Assembly: GCF_964340395.1 (NCBI RefSeq)
Contig: NC_135553.1
Location: forward strand, 7,865,001-7,929,000
Direction: 5' to 3'
Length of the DNA stretch: 64,000 bases
From: Glandiceps talaboti
Taxonomy: Eukaryota; Hemichordata; Enteropneusta; Spengelidae
The translations under genes and the position numbers were made by a program. The notes beneath the pieces were generated by a model, which saw nothing but the letters and a program-made list of their open reading frames with translations, was not told the DNA's origin and made no database searches. Shown here piece after piece: positions 55,904 to 64,000 of the stretch. Within the stretch, counting starts at the first letter, position 1; the number at the start of each line of letters is the position of its first letter.

Positions 55904-56620
55904 GTGAGTTTTTCATTTATTTGAATAAATATTTTTGGTTAGTAAATATTTTACTACAGTGATCTGGGATAGCATTTTACCTGCTAAAAGCCTTACGACG
56001 TTTTTTGGTATTAAGGTAATTCCATTCCATTCAATGGGCAAATTGGTTTATAATGTGATAAATAAACTTTCTGTAATATGATAAAGAAACTTCTATGAAA
56101 TTACTGTAATCTCAATAATAGGAAAGAACGTTTGAAAAGTGGGGTTCAACTAAATTGAACGCGAATTTGATGTAAGTTAGAGTAAGTGAAATTCAATTAA
56201 AAATACGCCAGAAAGATCCAGATCTAGTTGATGACGTCATCAGTCGAGAATCCAGTCGTGGGGGGGGGGGGGGGGTTCTGCCTCCTCTTCTTTCCCTACC
56301 GCCTGACATTTCGCTACAGGTCTTTATCTAAGTGAGGCTGAACGTCACTGCTGGAAATCCGTTAGGTTTGAATTCACAGCCGTTACAGCGAAATGCCAGG
56401 CGTGGTAGGGGAAAATCGAGAGCCAAAATTCCGCACACATCAGCAGCCCTTATTCCTTCATCCTAGTAATGGCAACATATAGAGGAGGTATATTAGGTAT
56501 TCTGAAGTATGGTGAGTGACACAAGGGAACTAAATCGTTCAATACGGTAATGTCATTCACTTTGTGATATTGTGCTCAAGGCCACGTGCCCATAATTATG
56601 GCGTGACTCGATATTTGCAG
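55904..56620. other. Intron 11
   Basis: Holds a G14 homopolymer near 56262 and an imperfect inverted repeat around it (TCTTTCCCTACCGCCTGACATTTCGCT versus AGCGAAATGCCAGGCGTGGTAGGGGAAA), which looks like a miniature element of about 150 bases. Confidence 0.6.
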
Positions 56621-56792
56621 GGAATGATCTATATTCATCACAGTGATGTGAAATCTCATGGCAACTTGAAGTCGTCAAACTGTGTGTTAGACAGTCGATG
56701 GGTACTGAAGATCACAGGGTTTGGTCTGCACGATTTCAAAGAAGGAGCCAAGAAAGATAAAAACGAGATTGGTGAACACGCATTCTTTCGAA
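56621..56792 (+). CDS. Receptor guanylate cyclase exon 12 (kinase-homology domain, pseudo-catalytic loop)
   Basis: Acceptor ATTTGCAG, donor A|GTGAGT, phase 0 to 1. Residues 654-711. GMIYIHHSDVKSHGNLKSSN is the degenerate catalytic loop, with HGN at 666-668 replacing HRD. The VLKITGFGLHDF stretch has Gly686 where natriuretic-type receptors keep Asp (DYG/DFG). The following intron has a length divisible by three and no stop in this frame. Confidence 0.94.
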
Positions 56793-56819
56793 GTGAGTTG
56801 TTAACAAGTGTATTACTTA

Positions 56820-56902
56820 TGTATGTATGTATGTATGTATGTATGTATGTATGTATGTATGTATGTATGTATGTATGTGTGTGTGTGTGTGCATGTGTGT
56901 GT

Positions 56903-56963
<61 letters not shown>
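56820..56963. repeat. TATG, GT and GAT arrays inside intron 12
   Basis: TATG to about 56877, GT/GC to about 56903, then 20 ATG units. Total intron length is 267 bases and the exon 12 frame passes through it without a stop. Confidence 0.95.
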
Positions 56964-56965
<2 letters not shown>

Positions 56966-57059
56966 GCGATAGTCTTCCTACTCAAAATACCTAGTAATCA
57001 ATCCCATGTCATCATGACAGACATCACTATATGCATGGACACCCTTTCTATCATTACAG

Positions 57060-57209
57060 ATTTGCTTTGGACTGCTCCCGAATTACTACGAATGGAAACA
57101 CCTATACCCGAAGGAACACAGAAAGGCGATATATACTCATTTGCTATCATTCTTTATGAGATTGCATTGAGACGAGGACCCTATGGTTCAGAAATTCACA
57201 CACCGGAAG
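57060..57209 (+). CDS. Receptor guanylate cyclase exon 13 (kinase-homology domain)
   Basis: Acceptor CATTACAG, donor G|GTGAGG, phase 1 at both ends. Residues 711-761. LLWTAPELLR and GTQKGDIYSFAIILYEI are the APE-like and helix F/G motifs of the C-lobe, with RRGPYG after them. Confidence 0.94.
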
Positions 57210-57488
57210 GTGAGGAACGCTTTTTAATACACAATGATGCATGCATATGCAACACGAAAATAAGAAACCAAATTCCCACGGTGAACCCTTTTGAGTCTTA
57301 CAGTCTTCACTAAACATGTCAAACCAGTTGAGTGTTAGAATAATTGAAACGAGATGAATGAAGATTTTGGGATATACTTTCGTCAAATACTTTTTCTATC
57401 CGACGTAATAATTTCGATACATATCACACGTCTTGAATGTTTTTAGTCAATGTTTAACAACTAATGAATATCTTTGTTGTTAATTCAG

Positions 57489-57678
57489 AAATCATTGATC
57501 GGGTGAGATGTCCACGCGATCCTCAGCGACCATTTCGACCCATTACTTCCGCACTTATGGAGGATGACGTTCCTGAAGTTATAATAGATACCGCGGTTGC
57601 TTGTTGGGCAGAAACACCCGAAATGCGACCGGACTTTAAAGAAGCCCGTGTCAAGTTAAAACCTTTACAGAAAGGAAT
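57489..57678 (+). CDS. Receptor guanylate cyclase exon 14 (end of kinase-homology domain)
   Basis: Acceptor AATTCAG, donor AT|GTAAGA, phase 1 to 2. Residues 761-824. EIIDRVRCPRDPQRPFRP, then CWAETPEMRPDF, the conserved C.W...P..RP.F motif that closes kinase-like domains. Confidence 0.94.
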
Positions 57679-59045
57679 GTAAGAATATATCAATGTATTA
57701 TGTTCATTTTGTTTAACAGTTAGAAGAGTTTACGTACACTAAAATCTCACGTTTCACACTTTTTAAAACCAGATTTATAAAATAAGCTAAACTTATATAG
57801 AGAGGTATACTTTTCAGTTGTAACTTTTGCTACTATCACATGCATTGGGCAGATCTTAAACTTGGTATTGGGCACAAATCAACTATTACTGATAATGCTA
57901 GAAGATTATTTCAATGCCAGGGGGTGTATTGCACCAAACTGTGTGTATACAGCTATATGCCTTACCCACAGGTGATTCAATATTTTCAGAGTGTACGATA
58001 TTACAAGTAGGTTTTAAAAATAAACACGCTCAGATGCAGGAATCGTTAGCAATGGTAGATGTAATTACAAGTTTGTCGATAAGTAAGTAGTAAGGCCACA
58101 ATAATACCCATGTGTCAATGTTAATTTCACAGACTCTTCAAACATCAGACATTTACAAAAATCTGGTATAGAAAATCATCAGTTTCTTTGTATTACATTT
58201 CAGGAAATCAAATATCTTTGACAACATGATCCAAATCATGGAAAAATACGCTAATAATTTGGAATCGATCGTTGAGGACAGAACGCAGCTCCTTATGGAA
58301 GAAAAGAAGAAGACGGACATACTGTTAAACAGCATGTTACCAAAGTTAGTATCATACCCCCCCCCCCCACCCCCACTTGTACAAGTTCTAGAGAACAGAC
58401 CTGGCTTGGTCGTCGGAGAACGGACGTGTGTGCAGTACCACATGTGCACGCGTTAAAAGAATTTGTTCAGACAACGTGACCAAAGTATACAGTGTTGGCG
58501 GCAGTAGAAACATATATACAATGTATTTTGAACAGCAAACGAATTGTCCTTGCTTTGAACGGTCCCACCTTAAATTTGGAAGTAATTAATTTGCAAGATT
58601 TCGGCAACGTGGAATGTCACCCAGTATTTACGTGTGTGCTTTATAAATGCAAGTAATATAAAAGTGCACAGGTGTTGACGAAAGCTTCACCAAATTCCAA
58701 CTGTATGTAGCGCTTCAATACCTACACCTGTACAGATGCATTTGCATTGATAATGTGGTATGATAAGCAACCGATTTACAAAACCAATAAATCAAGATCT
58801 AGACTTGCTGTAGACTGTAATACACCTCGCTGAGGGAGGGGTGGGGATTCCATATCATTCTTGAAGGTTCCCTTCGTGGAAAGGGATGATAAGAGCGCTC
58901 GCAGCGGCTGATCTTTTAGTCTATACTTGTTTATCACAGAAGTGTGTATATGAGCGTTACACATAGTATATTTCTTAAGACTTCAAATAAACTATCGTTT
59001 CGCATTTTACATAACGTTTAATCAGCATTTATTTTCACGTTCAAG
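57679..59045. other. Introns 14 and 15 (either side of exon 15)
   Basis: 57679-58203 and 58345-59045 are unique sequence except for a C-run at about 58358. No further coding exon. Confidence 0.7.
58204..58344 (+). CDS. Receptor guanylate cyclase exon 15 (coiled-coil dimerisation segment)
   Basis: Acceptor TTTCAG, donor AA|GTTAGT, phase 2 at both ends. Residues 824-871. IFDNMIQIMEKYANNLESIV followed by EDRT..L..EKKKTD.LLNSMLP is the family's linker helix, which forms a parallel coiled coil and positions the two cyclase domains. A C-rich homopolymer lies 14 bases past the donor. Confidence 0.93.
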
Positions 59046-59169
59046 GGCCGTTGCCAACCAACTGAAAAGAGGAAAGCAAGTTGAAGCTGAGGAATTCGAA
59101 GCAGTGACAATTTACTTCAGTGATATCGTTGGCTTCACCAAACTATCATCAGAAAGTACACCGTGGCAG
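59046..59169 (+). CDS. Receptor guanylate cyclase exon 16 (cyclase domain start)
   Basis: Acceptor CGTTCAAG, donor CAG|GTAAAG, phase 2 to 0. Residues 871-912. [20 protein letters not shown] leads into [20 protein letters not shown]. Asp897 of FSDIVGFT is the first metal-binding residue of class III cyclases. Confidence 0.95.
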
Positions 59170-59476
59170 GTAAAGCAAGGGGATACGCGACATATTTGTA
59201 ATCATTGGTTATCAAACACTAGTAATCAAACTATGTATGCATGGTGACAATTCATTAGGGAAGTCAAAGATGAACACACAGACTGGACGTGACGTAGAAG
59301 GCATTTGTGTGTCCTTATGCATTTTATCTTAAAGTTTTGTAACTATTAACTTGCAAACAAGGACTTATTCTAAGTTGTTTGACATCTTTTCATGTCGAAG
59401 TACATAGTACATCTTTTTTTTATAAACTAACCCCCCCCCCCCCAATCCAATAACCATGACTGTGCCTGTCTTTCAG
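59170..59476. other. Intron 16
   Basis: 307 bases of unique sequence with a C11 run near 59432; nothing else. Confidence 0.75.
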
Positions 59477-59720
59477 GTTATTGACCTGCTTAACGACCTC
59501 TACACAGTATTTGATTCAACTATAAAGAACTACGATGCCTACAAAGTAGAAACTATCGGCGATGCTTACATGTTGGTGTCTGGACTTCCAATCCGTAATG
59601 GTGATAGACACGCAGCAGAGATAGCATCATCATCACTGCATTTACTCGATGAGATCACCAAGTTCAAAATCAGACATAAACCTGGTCAGAAACTCAGTCT
59701 AAGGATTGGAATACACTCAG
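59477..59720 (+). CDS. Receptor guanylate cyclase exon 17 (cyclase catalytic core)
   Basis: Acceptor TCTTTCAG, donor G|GTAGCT, phase 0 to 1. Residues 913-993. [13 protein letters not shown], then [17 protein letters not shown] with Glu937 (guanine recognition) and Asp941 (second metal ligand), then HAAEIA and LRIGIHSG. The intron falls at the place usual for metazoan receptor cyclases, just before the expected PV.AGVVG...PRYCLFGDTVN segment, which I could not find in the remaining 4.3 kb. A long GT array begins about 55 bases after the donor. Confidence 0.95.
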
Positions 59721-59773
59721 GTAGCTATGATGATTCTGGTGTTGATAACTGTGCGTTATGCTTAAGAACATTA

Positions 59774-59775
<2 letters not shown>

Positions 59776-59821
<46 letters not shown>

Positions 59822-59980
59822 GTGTGTGTGTGTGTGTGCACATATGCACATACGCTACGTACGTACGTATATTACGTACCTACCTACATACCTCCATATT
59901 TACATGTACCTACATACACACATACACATACACCTACATACTTATACCTACATACTTTTACATACATACATACGTACATA
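59776..59980. repeat. GT array and TACC/TACA degenerate repeats after exon 17
   Basis: GT run about 59776-59838, then ACGT, TACC and CATA variants. It starts about 55 bases from the exon 17 donor. Confidence 0.92.
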
Positions 59981-60843
59981 CGAGCTTAGTTGCCAAAGGT
60001 GGACCCTAAATGTCACACCCCTATAAACCCCCCTTGGTGGAACCATGATTTCCGAGGGAGATAGAAACAAACAAATATGGAAAACATCATGAAGACAAGC
60101 TAATAAATATTTCTGTCACAATGGATTCCTTGAAATGTTATTGCTTCTACTTTTCGTTATTTCCATTATATTGTGGAACCTTATACGTATAGAGATGTGT
60201 ATAGTGAACCCTTGTGTATGCAACTCGCAGAGATAATCATGGTGAATCATGGTGTATGCCACTCGTTTACAGATGACAATTGTGAAACTTTGTGTATGCA
60301 AACTTGCAAGGCATTGAGCATGGTGAACCATTACGTTCTGTCACTAAACCACAGCCATGTATGCACATTGCTAACTGATGACATTGTTTTTAGCAAACTT
60401 ATAAACAGCTTATGAGATGTTTTAGGCCAGGTTAACATCAATGACAGGGTGTCCAAGGTGAAAAGTCAAAACGTGAAAGCTTGTGTATGTAACTCCCTAG
60501 AGATATATGAATGGTGCACCCTAGTGTATGTGAAGCTCTACAGAGATGAGATGGTGAGCCCTTGTCTATGTATACAACTCTTTATATATATATGTGAATG
60601 GTGCACCCTTGTGTATGTAAAACTCTACAGAGATGAGATGGTGAGCCCTTGTGTATGTAAAACTCTACAGAGATGACATGGTGCACCCTTGTGTATGTAA
60701 AACTCTACAGAGATGAGATGGTGAGCCCTTGTGTGTGTATATAACTCTCTATAGATATATGAATGGTGCACCCTAGTGTATGTAAAACTCTACAGAGATG
60801 ACATGGTGTGCCCTTGTGTATTCAAACTTATATATATGTATAT

Positions 60844-61370
60844 AGAATAGAATAGAATAGAATAGAATAGAATAGAATAGAACATAACTTTATTGTCAAT
60901 TTGTAAATATTTCTTCCGCTTCACCAAAAAATAAAATAAAAGGCACATTACAGTTACAAACACACACTAAAAATAATTACAGTATTAAACACAAACACAG
61001 AATTAGAAACAGTAAAAATATATATCTTCAATGTAGTTCTTTGAAAATGACAGGTTTGAATTCAGTATGATTATTGCACTTGGAATAAATGATTTTAAAA
61101 AAATGTTCTTGCGAGTTAAAGGTACTCTGTATCGTCTTCCTGAGGGCAACAATTCAAACTGTAAGTATAAAGGATGTGAGGTATCATTAACAATTGCTTG
61201 GGCTTTCCTGCGGACGGAGAGTTTGTAGAGGTCATGGAGCTGACTCTGCTTCTTACCAATTATTTTCCGGGCCAAATGTACAACTCACGTCAGTTTAGTT
61301 CTATTTTTAACATTCAAGATGCCATACCAAACTTTCTATAAGGCTCTTGTATACCTTTTCAAGAACATTT
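60844..61370 (-). mobile_element. 5'-truncated non-LTR retrotransposon (CR1/L2-like 3' end)
   Basis: The minus strand encodes the C-terminal tail of a non-LTR polymerase [11 protein letters not shown], then HLARKIIGKKQSQLHDLYKL, HPLYLQFELLPSGRRYRVPL and KNIFLKSFIPSAIIILN, a closing pattern common in such elements. A stop interrupts the frame just before VVHLARKII and a frameshift precedes it, so the copy is dead. After the ORF (61003-61275) the 3' region has an AATAAA (minus strand, 60889-60894) and ends in about eight ATTCT units at 60844-60883, the usual tail. The 5' side is cut off at a long AT array. It splits a 40-bp minisatellite in two. The clade is an inference from the tail. Confidence 0.75.
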
Positions 61371-61545
<175 letters not shown>

Positions 61546-62194
61546 TTAACTCTTTATAGATATGTGAATGGTGCGCCCTTGTGTATGTAAAACTCTACAG
61601 AGATGACATGGTGCGCCCTTGTGTATGTAAAACTCTACAGAGATGACATGGTGTGCCCTTGTGTATGTAAAACTCTACAGAGATGACATGGTGCGCCCTT
61701 GTGTATGTAAAACTCTACAGAGATGACATGGTGTGCCCTTGTGTATGTAAAACTCTACAGAGATGACATGGTGTGCCCTTGTGTATGTAAAACTCTACAG
61801 AGATGACATGGTGTGCCCTTGTGTATGTAAAACTCTAGAGAGATGACATGGTGTGCCCTTGTGTATGTAAAACTCTACAGAGATGACATGGTGTGCCCTT
61901 GTGTATGTAAAACTCTACAGAGATGACATGGTGTGCCCTAGTGTATGTAAAACTCTACAGAGATGACATGGTGCGCCCTAAGCTTGTGTATGTAAAACTC
62001 TAGAGAGATGACATGGTGTGCCCTTGTGTATGTAAAACTCTAGAGAGATGACATGGTGTGCCCTTGTGTATGTAACTATATAATGCCATATAGATATGTG
62101 AATGGTGCACCCTAGTGTATGTAAAGCCCTTCAGAGATGAGATGGTGAGCCCTTGTGTATACAAACTTATATATATGTACACACATATATATGT

Positions 62195-62331
62195 GAATGG
62201 TATAATAGATATTCACATATCTATAAAGAGTTGTATACACACACAAAGGCTCACCATCTCATCTCTGTATAGTTTTACATACACTAGGTTGTACCATTCA
62301 CATATCTATAAAGAGTTATATACATACATAT
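62195..62331 (-). repeat. Inverted segment of the 40-bp minisatellite
   Basis: Read on the minus strand this carries the same variant units as the main array (AACTCTTTATAGATATGTGA, then TACAGAGATGAGATGGTGAG). The junction with the plus-oriented array near 62170-62215 is palindromic around TGTGAATGGTATAATAGATATTCACA. Confidence 0.75.
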
Positions 62332-62656
62332 GTATAGTGTTCCGGGAAGGGATTTATTGTTTATTTGCATTAAATTGGTAATGTCAGGTCTAATCAACCA
62401 ATAATACATTATGCAAATGATGACACAGTCTTGTACAGTGGGACATGTTCACACGCACACACATAATACTTACAAATTATATAAATATATGTATATTCAA
62501 TAATTCAAACCTGGTTTTTGAAAAAACTACGATTTATATTACCTGACATTTCAACTCATTCACTATAATTGCAATATGCAATATTACACACACATCCAAT
62601 CAATGAGTACCAAAGACACTCTTTCATGGTTAATGCCACTCTGAATTGTAACGTTT

Positions 62657-62662
62657 TTTATT
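62657..62662 (-). terminator. AATAAA polyadenylation signal for the Myb/SANT-like exon
   Basis: On the minus strand AATAAA begins 11 bases after the TGA stop of the Myb/SANT-like exon. The very short 3' UTR this implies is unusual, so the site actually used may be further on. Confidence 0.4.
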
Positions 62663-62672
62663 GATCATAAAT

Positions 62673-62911
62673 TCAGTGGTATTGAGTTTTTTCATTTTTG
62701 ACCAGCCAATTTCGAACATGGTCTTTAATAATGCGCCATGAGCGCCCACTAAGAGAGGGTTCAAGTTCAATTGCTCGCAAGCACTCATCTTTCAACGGTA
62801 CTCTTCTTTCTGCATAATTTTTCTCCAAAGATCTATGTATAGCATCTTCTTCTTCAGGGGTCCACTTTCTGTTTTGTTTAGGATTTCTAATGTTGAATTG
62901 TCTAGTAGCAA
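62673..62911 (-). CDS. Terminal exon of a Myb/SANT-like domain protein (partial gene)
   Basis: On the minus strand a good acceptor (TTCTATTTTCAG) at 62912-62923 is followed by an open frame of 79 codons ending in TGA at 62673-62675. It reads RKWTPEEEDAIHRSLEKNYA, then RRVPLKDECLRAIELEPSL and RSWRIIKDHVRNWL. The spaced Trp residues and the acidic EEE cluster match the Myb/SANT-like C-terminal module seen in many animal proteins of probable transposon origin (pattern W..EE...(V/I)...L......VP.K.EC...I..EP.L..RSW..IK..VRN.). Upstream exons would lie above 62911 and I could not identify them. It sits inside what should be the next intron of the cyclase gene, on the opposite strand. Confidence 0.72.
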
Positions 62912-64000
62912 CTGAAAATAGAAGAGAAACATATCATAAAAAGGACAGATGGACCAACCAGTATGCAAAACAATTAAAGATCCTTACTTCTGAAAACAAA
63001 ATCTTGATAATTAGGGGGGAGGGGGAGATTCAATATCTTCTACCGGTACTTTTAGCAGAATTTCCTTCAAGTAGCAAGAAAACAGGCCACTGTGAATGGC
63101 TTCTTTTTATAATAACTTCATTGTTATGACATTAATATGCCTCCTAAAAGACACTACGAAATACATTTTGAGTGTAATGACTCTGTCAATTTATGTACCA
63201 AATGACCGGAACTCACCAAGGACATTGACATGTATAGGTGAATTGTTATTGGTTTAAATTACCTTTCCAGGATAGGTACAAAAACAAGGGAAGGTCTAAT
63301 TGATGGAAACAAGTTTAAACTGAGTGTAAATATACCCACCCATATAGTGTAAATTCTGCAGTCTAGTTCATAAAAATTTGGGATCAACTCAGAATGACAG
63401 CTGAGGAAGATTGTGCAATTACCTCCAAATTCTTGATTAAGGCTGTGTTTTTTTAACAAAATTCAGATTTTATAGTTCTTTCCGATTGTCATTGTGAGTT
63501 GCTCCCTATGAAAAGCAGAATTTATATTTAGTGTAGATAGCAGGCACTCAGCTACTTATGAGGTCTGTCCCAAACAAGTACAGTACATTTGTACATAACA
63601 TGTATCAGGGTTTTAAAAACATTGTCAAGAACAGTATAGGCATGAATGCCTAATTTTAATATAACACAGTGCTAGCAACAATGAATAAATGCACAAAATA
63701 TACATTTTTCATCAAAAGTCAAATTTTTGGCCTTACATTCAAATGACTTCACATTATCACTTATACTCTACAAACATTTATCTACCCAAAGTTATACACC
63801 AATCATTATTAAAATCTTTAGACAGACATAGTGCTTGGATGGCCAATGTTCTGTTATGAAGTATATAATTTTACAAATTTTGTTCAATTTATGACCACAC
63901 ACACAACCTTTCAGAGAGATGCAGTTGTATCGGTACACAATAACTGAACTGTGTAAAATTTACAGCAAAATGACAACCATATGGCCAGAATTTAATATTA
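62912..64000. other. Right end of the window, no exon recognised
   Basis: AT-rich unique sequence with a GGGGGGAGGGGGAGA run near 63015. Neither the missing cyclase exon (plus strand) nor upstream exons of the Myb/SANT-like gene (minus strand) could be identified. Confidence 0.55.

Overview
The window looks like nuclear DNA of an animal with long introns, probably a marine invertebrate (deuterostome or lophotrochozoan; I cannot place it more closely). It is AT-rich, packed with tetranucleotide and dinucleotide arrays, and carries one large multi-exon gene with GT..AG introns. There are no bacterial-style operons and no RNA genes that I can support.

The main content is a plus-strand gene for a single-pass receptor (particulate) guanylate cyclase of the natriuretic-peptide-receptor architecture. 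I traced 17 consecutive coding exons whose splice phases all agree, from an ATG at 6887 to a donor at 59720. They encode 993 codons: signal peptide, extracellular ligand-binding domain, one membrane helix, kinase-homology domain, coiled-coil dimerisation segment and most of the class III cyclase domain. The last part of the cyclase domain (after IGIHSG) is not in the window, so its exons should lie beyond 64000. A second, homologous first exon with its own signal peptide lies at 28361-28780 and ends in the same phase as the first. Only one copy of exons 2-17 exists, so the locus appears able to make two receptors that differ in the membrane-distal part of the ligand-binding lobe.

Layout: 1-6886 is upstream DNA with diverged repeats; 6887-7285 is exon 1A; 7286-28360 is a long repeat-rich intron; 28361-28780 is exon 1B; 28781-47766 is another long intron; 47767-59720 holds exons 2-17 at close spacing; 59721-64000 is the start of the next intron. 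That last intron contains a 40-bp minisatellite, a 5'-truncated non-LTR retrotransposon inserted into it, and a minus-strand terminal exon of a Myb/SANT-like protein gene.

The non-coding DNA holds several recurrent structures: a foldback-like family at four loci whose inward-facing arms are built of about 43-bp subrepeats, a near-palindromic hairpin of about 125 bp, an inverted pair of about 390-bp repeats that each end in a CAGA/TCTG array, and two further interspersed families. Most long open frames in the window are artefacts of simple repeats.
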